This document shows, one piece after another, positions 1 to 6,134 of a stretch of 6,366 bases of DNA (position 1 is the stretch's first letter; each line of letters begins with the position of its first letter). The translations under genes were made by a program, and so were the position numbers. This DNA is from an uncultured bacterium. Lineage in GTDB: Bacteria; Bacillota; Clostridia; Lachnospirales; Lachnospiraceae. The stretch is from positions 1 through 6,366 of the forward strand of contig CAMNLO010000096.1 of assembly GCA_946543095.1 (NCBI GenBank), read 5' to 3'. The notes under the pieces are model-generated. The model had not been told where the DNA came from and did not search any database. It saw nothing but the letters and a program-made list of their open reading frames with translations.

Positions 1-1065
1 AAGATGATCAGCGGCAGTGATTATACCTATATCGGCGAGGATCTGACCTTTATCGCCCAGTATATCAGGAACGCGGATCCGGATCCTGCAAAGGTCTCCG
101 GAGGCGCCATCGTCAAATCCGGCGGCGGAGGAGGCGGAGGCGGCGGAGGAGGCGGCAGCTCAGGAAGCTCCGGCAGCAGCAGCTCCAGCAAGACCAAGTA
201 CCGTGTGATCGTGGAATACGGCTCAGGGGACGGGGAATATGAAAAGGATACCACGGTTTCCGTTTATGCCAATGATCCTCCCAGCGGCAATGTGTTTGAC
301 AGGTGGGTCATCATCAACGGCCTTACCAGTATTCCCAATGCCCAGAACCGCTTTACCAGCTTCTCCATGCCCACCAACGAGGTGCGTCTGAGGGCCACCT
401 ACAGGAAGGACACCTCCACCTCGGGGAACGGTTCCAGATCCAGCTCCGTCAGCAGCAGGACCAGCAGGGAATCCGAGGCCACCCAGAAGAACACAGGCAA
501 GACCTCCGTGGTGGTGAACTCCTCGGGGATCAGCAATCAGGATCTGGCGAACGCAGTGGTTCATGGCTCCACGGACAATTTCGTGGTGAGGATCACACAG
601 GACGACGCCACCACGGGACAGGTGGAGGAGGCCCTCAGGGCCACCTACGGCTCTCTGGAAAACCTGCTGTATTATCCGATGAACATACAGCTCTTTGATT
701 CCACCGGCAGGGTCCAGATCACGGACACCTCAGGGCTTACCGTGGACATTACGATTCCTCTGCCGGATGCCTTAAGGACCTACGGAGGCAATAACAAGGT
801 GGCGGCGATCCGCGCCGGTTCCATCGAGAGCCTGGCCCCCAGGTTTACCTCGATTTCCGGGACGCCTTGCGTGTCCTTTACGGCCTCCCATTTCTCGCCC
901 TATGTGATCTGGACGGACACGGCCCATCTTTCCGACGGACTGATGGATGCGAATCCCAAAACCGGGGACATTGAGCCGAAATGGTTTTTGTCCCTTGGGC
1001 TTGCCGCCGTGTCGCTTCTGCTGTTCTTTAAAAAGGACAGACCCAGGAAGAGGGCGGCAGCGTGA
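1..1065 (+). CDS. Sortase-anchored surface protein with InlB-type repeat, 5' end missing
   Basis: The frame is open from base 1, so the Met codon at nt 4 is probably internal and the true start lies upstream. Residue numbers here count from that Met. Residues 1-20 (ending DLTFIAQYI) look like the tail of one InlB/Flg_new-type repeat. Residues 40-51 are twelve glycines, followed by a Ser/Gly linker. Residues 65-135 form a complete divergent InlB B-repeat: YRVIVEYGSGDGEY at its start, PPSGNVFDRW in the middle, FSMPTNEVRLRATY at its end. A Ser/Thr-rich linker and a beta-rich domain (about 205-304) follow. The C-terminus is a sorting signal: NPKTGD at 317-322, a hydrophobic stretch at 327-342, then the basic tail KKDRPRKR. 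The protein is therefore expected outside the cell, linked to peptidoglycan by a sortase that is not encoded here. Such repeats occur in adhesins, but the ligand is unknown. The stop overlaps the start of the next gene. Confidence 0.85.
   Translation, partial: KMISGSDYTYIGEDLTFIAQYIRNADPDPAKVSGGAIVKSGGGGGGGGGGGGSSGSSGSSSSSKTKYRVIVEYGSGDGEYEKDTTVSVYANDPPSGNVFDRWVIINGLTSIPNAQNRFTSFSMPTNEVRLRATYRKDTSTSGNGSRSSSVSSRTSRESEATQKNTGKTSVVVNSSGISNQDLANAVVHGSTDNFVVRITQDDATTGQVEEALRATYGSLENLLYYPMNIQLFDSTGRVQITDTSGLTVDITIPLPDALRTYGGNNKVAAIRAGSIESLAPRFTSISGTPCVSFTASHFSPYVIWTDTAHLSDGLMDANPKTGDIEPKWFLSLGLAAVSLLLFFKKDRPRKRAAA
121..156 (+). repeat. Twelve consecutive glycine codons
   Basis: An uninterrupted run of 12 Gly codons, a mixture of GGC and GGA, encodes a flexible polyglycine linker. 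A Ser/Gly segment follows to nt 189. The linker separates the preceding partial repeat from the next InlB-type repeat. GC-rich tracts of this kind can change length by replication slippage, although the mixed codons would lower the rate. Confidence 0.9.
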
Positions 1066-3881
1066 TGCTCCGTTACGGAAAATTGATGGGGGTGGGGCTG
1101 CTCCTGCTGTCCCTGATAGTGTCCATGATCCCCTCTTCCAGGCTCTATGCGGAAGGGACCAGAAGCAGCAGTGTGGAGCCGGAGAATGCAAGGTCCTCCT
1201 CTGTGGATTCCGGGGATGCTCCCGAGGATCTGTTTCCGGAGATGTTTGCAGAAGATGCCGCAGATGACACCGGTGCAGCTACGGAGGCCGTGGCCCCTTC
1301 CGTCACAGTCTCCGGGGATTTCCAGGTAAAGAGCGGAAAGCTCATTAAGTACACGGGCACGGACGCTTCCGTCACGATCCCGCCTCAGATCAAGGAGATC
1401 GCGGAATCCGCCTTTGAGGGGAATACCACCCTCCATTCCGTAACGGCGATGGATGGGCTTACCCGGATCGGCTACAGGGCCTTTGCGGACTGCACCTCCT
1501 TAAATTCCGTGACTCTTCCGGATTCCGTCAAGAGCATCGGAAATTTTGCCTTTCAGGGAGACAGGGCCCTTTCCTCTTTTCGCGTGGGCACAGGCCTGAC
1601 AGATCTGGGAATGGGTGTTTTTGGCGGCTGCACCAGCCTTGGCAGCGCGACCTTCGACAGCAGTCTGAACAAGCCCTCCTCCTTTGTGGTGGCAGACGGC
1701 GCCATTCTGAACCGGGATATCGCCAATGTGCTTTACGCTTATCTGCCGGGGGCTTCTGCCACTTCCTATTCCATGCCGGAATCCGTGGACAGAATCATGG
1801 ATTACGCCTTCTATGGCGCTATTAAATTGAACAATATCAGTTTTTCCCCAAAAGTAAACAGGATCCCTTCCTACGCGTTTTCCCACTGCACGGGATTGAA
1901 AAGCGTAACGATCCCCGCAGGGGCTGATGCTCTGGAGATGAAGTCCTTTGAAAACTGTGTAAGCCTCACCTACGCCTATATTCCCCCCGGGGTCAGCTTT
2001 ATCCATCCCACGGCCTTTGACGGCTGCTATCAGTTGAAGATCGACGCGGACAGGGATACGGCGGCAGACGCCTTCGCAAAGGATTTTACGGCCGAAGAGC
2101 CCATCGGTGTTCTGCCCATGGCCCCCGGCACAGCGGCGAAGGAGAAAGAGATCAGTGACCGGACTCCCGCCTCTCCCACGGGGATCATCGACGGCAATAC
2201 CAGGGAGCAGCAGACAGACGGCGTGGTGACGGAATCCAGGGACATTTCCCAGTACGGCATCTCCGCCTCCATGCGGGTGGGAGGCGAAACCTCCACCTCC
2301 GGGAATGTGGCCGGAAGGTCCAGGGTTTTGGGAGGCAGAGCCTATATCGGTGTGGACGGCTCCGGTGTCTTCGGCAATCCCGCCGGTGCGGCCACGCAGG
2401 CTCCCGCCGGAGAGAGCAATGTGGTGTTTGAAGGAAATGCCGGAAATCTGAATACGGCTTCTCAGGGGACCGTTTACTCCGGCAATGAAAGAGGGGATGC
2501 GGGGGATGCATCCGGGGAGGACAATGCCGACAAATGGACCGCCCTTCCCAAATACACGACCTCCAACGGGATCATCGCAAAAACCGCCTTTTATGGGGAC
2601 CGATCCCTGACAGAATATGATTTTTCCGAGGGGAAACCCATCCGGGAGATCGGAGAGCTGGCCTTCGCCAGATCCGGACTTACCCATGCGGAGATCCCCC
2701 AGACCGTCACAACGATCGATTACGGCGCCTTCTATCATGCGGACAGCCTGGAAAGCGTCCGGATCCCCAAAAGCGTCAGCGAGATCGCTCCCAAGGCCTT
2801 TGACCATACCCCCTATCTGGCAAAGCGGCTTGCGGAAACGGATTTTGTCATCGAAGGCAACGGGATCCTGCTCCTCTACGGCGGAAATGAGGAAACGGTG
2901 GTGCTGCCGGAGGAGGTCAGGGTCATCGGTCCGGAGGCCTTTGTGGGAAACACCGCAATAAAAAAGGCAGTGCTGCCGGAGAGTGTCCGGGAGATCGGGG
3001 AAGCGGCCTTTTCCGGCTGCCGGAATCTGGAAACGGTGGAGGGCGGCGAAAATGTGACAAAGATCGCGGACAGGGCCTTTTCCGACTGTATCTCCCTTTC
3101 CTATGAGATCCCGGAAAATGTCAGACAGCTGGGGCTGGGCGCCTTTGCCAATGTGAAACAGGTCTTTCTGAAGGGGAGTATGCCAAAGATCTCCCACGAA
3201 GCCTCCGCGGAAAAGCTGGCCAACAGCGCCTACCGGATCCCGGTGTTTTCCGGGGCGGGCACAGACGGCATGGATGAAGCGGGGTTCACAAAGCCCTACG
3301 AATCGGATGCGGAGCTGATCAGCATAAACACCTCTTTGATCAGGGGGGCCAAAGCCTCCTTATCCGGGGGAGATGCCAATGATTACCAGGGAGTGATCAG
3401 CGGGGCAGACCGGGAGAAGCTGGATATGGCCTTTTCCAGGATCTACAGGGATGCCCTGCCGGAGAATGCGGTGGTGATCGATATCAGTCTGTATGATAAG
3501 GCCATGCAGGTTCCCATTACCCAGTTCGGCAGAGGAAAGCTTTTGCTTACCCTGAGCCTTGCGGATCCGGATATCGGCGAAGGGGGATTCCATGTGGTGT
3601 GTCTGGATGCGGATGGACAGCTGGAAGCACTTCCTGTAGAATATGATGAGGCGGCGGGAGAGATCTCCTTTGATACCTCCCACCTGTCAGAGTTTGCCAT
3701 ATACCGCAATGAGAAGGCTCTGAGCTTCACCACGGAGGGACATACCATTTCCGCCATGGGAGGAGGGCCTATGGATGATACTCCGGATACCGGGGATCAT
3801 TCCGTGGATCCCAAGTGGTTTCTGATGATCGGGTTATTCAGCGCCGGAATGGCGCTGCTTGTGGCCACAAGAAGAATCTGA
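1065..3881 (+). CDS. BspA-type leucine-rich-repeat surface protein with sortase signal
   Basis: ATG at 1065 is preferred over GTG at 1062: it overlaps the previous stop as TGATG and follows the purine-rich AGGAAGAGGG at 1045-1054. This gives 938 residues. Residues 1-29 are a Sec signal peptide: charged start, LLLLSLIV core, probable cleavage after LYA. An acidic, Ser-rich region follows. Residues 103-326 and 502-709 are two blocks of about eight LRR_5 (BspA/TpLRR) units each, recognised by recurring AF-x-x-C-x-x-L and IP-x-x-V-x-x-I patterns. A 175-residue Gly/Ala/Thr-rich spacer lies between them. Residues 780-880 resemble the pre-anchor domain of the upstream protein. The end is TPDTGD (906-911), a hydrophobic segment (918-934) and a very short RRI tail. 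BspA-type proteins are often adhesins binding host or bacterial surfaces; the target here is unknown. Tight coupling to the upstream gene suggests co-expression. Confidence 0.88.
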   Translation: MLRYGKLMGVGLLLLSLIVSMIPSSRLYAEGTRSSSVEPENARSSSVDSGDAPEDLFPEMFAEDAADDTGAATEAVAPSVTVSGDFQVKSGKLIKYTGTDASVTIPPQIKEIAESAFEGNTTLHSVTAMDGLTRIGYRAFADCTSLNSVTLPDSVKSIGNFAFQGDRALSSFRVGTGLTDLGMGVFGGCTSLGSATFDSSLNKPSSFVVADGAILNRDIANVLYAYLPGASATSYSMPESVDRIMDYAFYGAIKLNNISFSPKVNRIPSYAFSHCTGLKSVTIPAGADALEMKSFENCVSLTYAYIPPGVSFIHPTAFDGCYQLKIDADRDTAADAFAKDFTAEEPIGVLPMAPGTAAKEKEISDRTPASPTGIIDGNTREQQTDGVVTESRDISQYGISASMRVGGETSTSGNVAGRSRVLGGRAYIGVDGSGVFGNPAGAATQAPAGESNVVFEGNAGNLNTASQGTVYSGNERGDAGDASGEDNADKWTALPKYTTSNGIIAKTAFYGDRSLTEYDFSEGKPIREIGELAFARSGLTHAEIPQTVTTIDYGAFYHADSLESVRIPKSVSEIAPKAFDHTPYLAKRLAETDFVIEGNGILLLYGGNEETVVLPEEVRVIGPEAFVGNTAIKKAVLPESVREIGEAAFSGCRNLETVEGGENVTKIADRAFSDCISLSYEIPENVRQLGLGAFANVKQVFLKGSMPKISHEASAEKLANSAYRIPVFSGAGTDGMDEAGFTKPYESDAELISINTSLIRGAKASLSGGDANDYQGVISGADREKLDMAFSRIYRDALPENAVVIDISLYDKAMQVPITQFGRGKLLLTLSLADPDIGEGGFHVVCLDADGQLEALPVEYDEAAGEISFDTSHLSEFAIYRNEKALSFTTEGHTISAMGGGPMDDTPDTGDHSVDPKWFLMIGLFSAGMALLVATRRI
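1371..2042 (+). repeat. LRR_5 (BspA-type) block 1, about eight units
   Basis: Eight degenerate units can be read, each with a x-x-(A/V/S)-F core: ESAFEGN, YRAFADC, NFAFQGD, MGVFGGC, DYAFYGA, SYAFSHC, MKSFENC and PTAFDGC. Between the fourth and fifth units is an irregular stretch (FVVADGAILNRD and what follows) of the kind that often interrupts this repeat family. The units would stack as a curved solenoid outside the cell. Confidence 0.8.
2568..3191 (+). repeat. LRR_5 (BspA-type) block 2, about eight units
   Basis: The second solenoid has cores KTAFYGD, ELAFARS, YGAFYHA, PKAFDHT, PEAFVGN, EAAFSGC, DRAFSDC and LGAFANV. Again an irregular insert (FVIEGNGILLLYGG) sits in the middle, between the fourth and fifth units, as in block 1. 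This matching layout suggests that the two blocks arose from a common ancestral block. Confidence 0.78.
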
Positions 3882-3882
3882 A

Positions 3883-3887
3883 AAGGA
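3883..3887 (+). promoter_or_regulatory. Ribosome binding site for the GntR-family gene
   Basis: AAGGA lies 10 nt before the ATG at 3898 and just after the stop of the surface gene. It favours that ATG over the in-frame TTG at 3859, which would add 13 residues and overlap the upstream gene. Confidence 0.6.
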
Positions 3888-3897
3888 ACAGGTTAAG

Positions 3898-4599
3898 ATG
3901 AGTGAAGGAGACATTTCCAAAGAAGGTTCGGACCGGTACTCCCTCCAGGGGAGGGTGTACCGGAAGCTCAGGGAGGATATCCTTTCCGGGCGTTATAAGG
4001 AGCATGAAGAATTAAGAGAGGTAGCCATCGGAGAAGAGCTGGGAGTATCCAGAACGCCGGTGCGGGAAGCGTTCCGACAGCTGGAGCTGGAAGGCCTCAT
4101 TCAGATCATTCCCAATAAGGGAGCCTATGTCGTGGGAATCTCCTGGAAGGATGTGGGAGATATCTATCAGATGCGGGCGAGGTTAGAGGGTCTTGCCGCC
4201 GCCCTTGCCGCGCACAATATTGAACGGCCGCTGCTTTCGGAAATGGAGGAGATTGTTTATCTTTCCGAATTCCATGCAAAAAGCGGGCATATGGAGCAGC
4301 TGCCTGATCTGGACAACCGTTTCCATCATATCATTTATGAATCCTGTGCTTCCAAGATGCTGGAGAAGACCTTGATCGAGCTTCACGAGCATGTGATCCG
4401 TGTGCGCAAAATGACGCTGACCACGCTGTTTCGCGGGAATGCCTCCAATGCGGAGCATCACGGCATCATGGAAGCCATTAAGGCCGGTGATGCGGAGCTT
4501 GCGGAGAAGCTGGCCCATGAGCATATGATCAATGCCTATGAGTTCATGAAGGAAAAGATCGGGGAGGACAAATTTGCAAAAACAGTGAGCGAAAGGTGA
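3898..4599 (+). CDS. GntR-family transcriptional regulator, FadR subfamily (FCD domain)
   Basis: The product is a 233-residue cytoplasmic DNA-binding regulator, a normal length for the subfamily. Residues 14-80 form the winged helix of GntR proteins: LQGRVYRKLREDILSGRY, then the recognition-helix signature GVSRTPVREAFRQLELEGL, then the wing PNKGAYV. Residues 85-220 are the all-helical FCD ligand domain. Candidate metal-coordinating residues at the family's usual positions are D139, H143, H187 and H209, so a metal-dependent small carboxylate ligand is likely; which one cannot be told. The gene starts 16 nt after the LRR surface gene with no terminator visible between, so read-through from that operon is likely. 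It ends 108 nt before icd. Targets could be its own operon or icd; this is inference from position only. No clear operator was identified. Confidence 0.9.
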   Translation: MSEGDISKEGSDRYSLQGRVYRKLREDILSGRYKEHEELREVAIGEELGVSRTPVREAFRQLELEGLIQIIPNKGAYVVGISWKDVGDIYQMRARLEGLAAALAAHNIERPLLSEMEEIVYLSEFHAKSGHMEQLPDLDNRFHHIIYESCASKMLEKTLIELHEHVIRVRKMTLTTLFRGNASNAEHHGIMEAIKAGDAELAEKLAHEHMINAYEFMKEKIGEDKFAKTVSER

Positions 4600-4655
4600 T
4601 GAAACGCAGTCCCCGGCATACAGCACCGCAGCCTTCAGCAGCTGCTGCAGCATGA
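4599..4655 (+). other. Possible 18-codon leader ORF before icd
   Basis: An ATG overlaps the regulator's stop (TGATG) and opens a short frame encoding [18 protein letters not shown], ending at TGA 4653-4655. AAAGG at 4592-4596 is close to the start, so initiation would be weak, though coupling to upstream translation is possible. Five terminal Ala codons fall inside the hairpin described next. The Ala run may simply reflect the palindromic GCAGCTGC sequence, so coding status is doubtful. Confidence 0.2.
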
Positions 4656-4676
4656 AGTGGCTGCGAGTGGTTTTAT
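4624..4676 (+). terminator. Hairpin plus T-run before icd: terminator or attenuator candidate
   Basis: A long stem can be drawn. CAC 4624-4626 pairs with GTG 4667-4669, and CGCAGCC 4627-4633 with GGCTGCG 4659-4665 (one bulged A at 4666). TTCA 4634-4637 pairs with TGAA 4653-4656, and the top closes on the GCAGC/GCTGC palindrome. One base after the stem comes TTTTAT. This has the form of an intrinsic terminator after the regulator gene. The T-run ends only about 32 nt before the icd ATG, which leaves little room for a separate icd promoter. Attenuation of read-through into icd, or a structured leader, is therefore also possible. Confidence 0.5.
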
Positions 4677-4696
4677 CAATGCAATCAGTCAGAAAG

Positions 4697-4701
4697 AGGA
4701 G
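4697..4701 (+). promoter_or_regulatory. Ribosome binding site for icd
   Basis: AGGAG with 6 nt spacing to ATG 4708 fixes the icd start. The alternative in-frame GTG at 4657 would add 17 residues with no family similarity and lies inside the upstream hairpin. Confidence 0.8.
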
Positions 4702-4707
4702 AAGATT

Positions 4708-5904
4708 ATGGAAAAGATCAAAATGACCACCCCCCTCGTGGAGATGGATGGGGATGAAATGACCCGGATCCTCTGGGCCATGATCAAGGAGCATCTGCTG
4801 GTTCCCTTTGTGGATCTGAAAACCGAGTACTACGACCTGGGTCTGGAGAACCGGAACGAAACCGATGACCAGGTCACGGTGGATGCCGCCAATGCCACAA
4901 AGAAGTACGGCGTGGCGGTAAAGTGCGCCACCATCACCCCCAATGCTGCCAGGGTGGAGGAGTATCACCTGAAGGAGATGTGGAAGAGCCCCAACGGGAC
5001 CATCCGGGGGATCCTGGACGGCACGGTGTTCCGCGCTCCCATCCTTGTGAAGGGCATCGAGCCATGCGTCAGGCAGTGGAAAAAACCCATCACCATCGCC
5101 AGGCACGCCTACGGGGATGTGTATAAAAACACAGAGATCAAAGTTCCCGGGAAGGGGAAGGGAATCCTCCGGTTTGAAGGGGAGGATGGGTCCGTGATCG
5201 AGGAGACCATCCAGGAATTCAAGGGCCCCGGGATCCTGCAGGGGATCCACAATACGGAGGACTCAATCAAGAGCTTTGCCAGATCCTGCTTCACCTATGC
5301 CCTGAGCACGAAGCAGGAGCTGTGGTTTTCTACCAAGGACACCATTTCCAAGAAATATGACCACACCTTTAAGGATATCTTCGAAGAAGTGTATGAGCAG
5401 GAATTCAGGGCGGAGTTTGAGAAGGCGGGGATCACTTATTTCTACACGCTGATCGACGACGCGGTGGCCAGAGTCATGAAGTCCGAAGGGGGCTTTATCT
5501 GGGCGCTGAAAAACTATGACGGGGACGTGATGAGCGATATGGTGAGCTCAGCTTACGGGTCCCTGGCCATGATGACCTCGGTGTTAGTGAGCCCGGCGGG
5601 GATCTACGAGTATGAGGCGGCTCACGGGACGGTGCAGCGTCATTATTACAAGCACCTGAAGGGGGAGGAGACCAGCACGAATTCCGTGGCCACGATCTTC
5701 GCCTGGACGGGAGCTCTCAGAAAGAGAGGGGAGCTGGACCGGCTGCCGGAGCTGTGCGCATTTGCGGACCGGCTGGAGAGCGCCACCATCCGCACCATCG
5801 AGGAGGGGGAGATGACCGGGGATCTGGCCAGGATCACCTCCGCGAAGGATGTGAAGGTGCTGAATTCCGAGGAGTTTATCAAGGCGATCGCGAAGAGACT
5901 GTAA
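4708..5904 (+). CDS. icd: NADP-dependent isocitrate dehydrogenase, eukaryote-like type II
   Basis: This cytoplasmic enzyme oxidatively decarboxylates isocitrate to 2-oxoglutarate and CO2 and reduces NADP. The 398 residues match the homodimeric eukaryote-like class (about 400-415) rather than the E. coli type. As I recall human IDH1, the N-terminal third aligns without gaps: T77, the KSPNGTIR loop with S94, N96 and R100, then R109, and R132 and Y139 within ARHAYGDVY. Further on, K210, D250, D273 and D277 match IDH1 K212, D252, D275 and D279, which bind substrate and metal. HGTVQRHY (306-313) keeps the Arg-His pair that selects NADP over NAD. All catalytic residues seem present, so the enzyme should be active. 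In fermenting clostridia it usually feeds glutamate synthesis through a partial TCA pathway; no aconitase or citrate synthase lies in the window. It follows the FCD regulator and is convergent with the next gene. Confidence 0.96.
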   Translation: MEKIKMTTPLVEMDGDEMTRILWAMIKEHLLVPFVDLKTEYYDLGLENRNETDDQVTVDAANATKKYGVAVKCATITPNAARVEEYHLKEMWKSPNGTIRGILDGTVFRAPILVKGIEPCVRQWKKPITIARHAYGDVYKNTEIKVPGKGKGILRFEGEDGSVIEETIQEFKGPGILQGIHNTEDSIKSFARSCFTYALSTKQELWFSTKDTISKKYDHTFKDIFEEVYEQEFRAEFEKAGITYFYTLIDDAVARVMKSEGGFIWALKNYDGDVMSDMVSSAYGSLAMMTSVLVSPAGIYEYEAAHGTVQRHYYKHLKGEETSTNSVATIFAWTGALRKRGELDRLPELCAFADRLESATIRTIEEGEMTGDLARITSAKDVKVLNSEEFIKAIAKRL

Positions 5905-5918
5905 GAGAAAGAGGGTTA

Positions 5919-5964
5919 TTGGCTTAAGTGGCTGTATGGTAATGTATTTACAGTTGTAAGCTAA
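5919..5964 (+). other. Stem-loop just after icd
   Basis: TTGGCTTA 5919-5926 pairs with TAAGCTAA 5957-5964 (eight pairs, one G-T). Inside it CTGTA 5932-5936 pairs with TACAG 5949-5953. It starts 14 nt after the icd stop. No T-run follows, so it is not a standard intrinsic terminator, but it could act as a 3'-end structure that stabilises or helps terminate the icd transcript. Confidence 0.45.
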
Positions 5965-5970
5965 AGGGAC

Positions 5971-6120
5971 GGCCGTGACACTGTACATGTGTTCAGGCTT
6001 AGGGGCGCTGACGCTCCAATGAGCCCAAGCAGCGGCCATTTCGGTCAACGGTTCTCATGGCCGCTCGGTCTCATTTCCGCAGCGCCTAAATGAGCCTTCA
6101 CACATACACAGGCCCCGGCC
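5971..6120. repeat. 150-nt imperfect palindrome between convergent genes
   Basis: Nested complementary arms run almost the whole length: GGCCG 5971-5975 with 6116-6120; 5981-5984 with 6108-6111; TGTACA-side 5987-5992 with 6100-6105; AGGC 5995-5998 with GCCT 6094-6097; TTA 5999-6001 with TAA 6087-6089; GGCGCTG 6004-6010 with CAGCGCC 6080-6086; AATGAG 6018-6023 with CTCATT 6070-6075; AGCGGCCAT 6031-6039 with ATGGCCGCT 6057-6065 around a 17-nt loop. That is about 46 pairs by hand count. No T-run flanks either side and no target-site duplication is seen. It may be a miniature inverted-repeat element, an extragenic palindrome, or a structured RNA or bidirectional 3' end for icd and the opposing gene. 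Confidence 0.7.
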
Positions 6121-6134
6121 TGATTACAGCAATA

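Noticed and set aside
1500..3197. 565-codon open frame on the minus strand opposite the LRR gene
   Set aside because: It lies wholly antisense to a well-supported repeat protein. Its translation is low-complexity (Gly, Arg, His, Pro rich) with no domain pattern, which is usual for the antisense of a GC-rich repeat gene.
3859..3897. TTG start 13 codons upstream for the GntR-family gene
   Set aside because: It would begin inside the surface gene without a good ribosome site. ATG 3898 has AAGGA at suitable spacing and gives a normal family length.
4183..5250. 355-codon minus-strand frame across the regulator and icd
   Set aside because: It spans two recognised genes and their gap. The translation has no recognisable domain, so it is a shadow frame.
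5971..6120. Integron attC site
   Set aside because: The size and imperfect pairing would fit, but the ends do not show the conserved RYYYAAC and GTTRRRY boxes, and there are no gene cassettes or integrase nearby.
5905..6134. tRNA, riboswitch or CRISPR repeats in the gap
   Set aside because: No TTCGA-type T-arm with a CCA end, no cloverleaf, no regularly spaced direct repeats; the gap is dominated by inverted complementarity instead.
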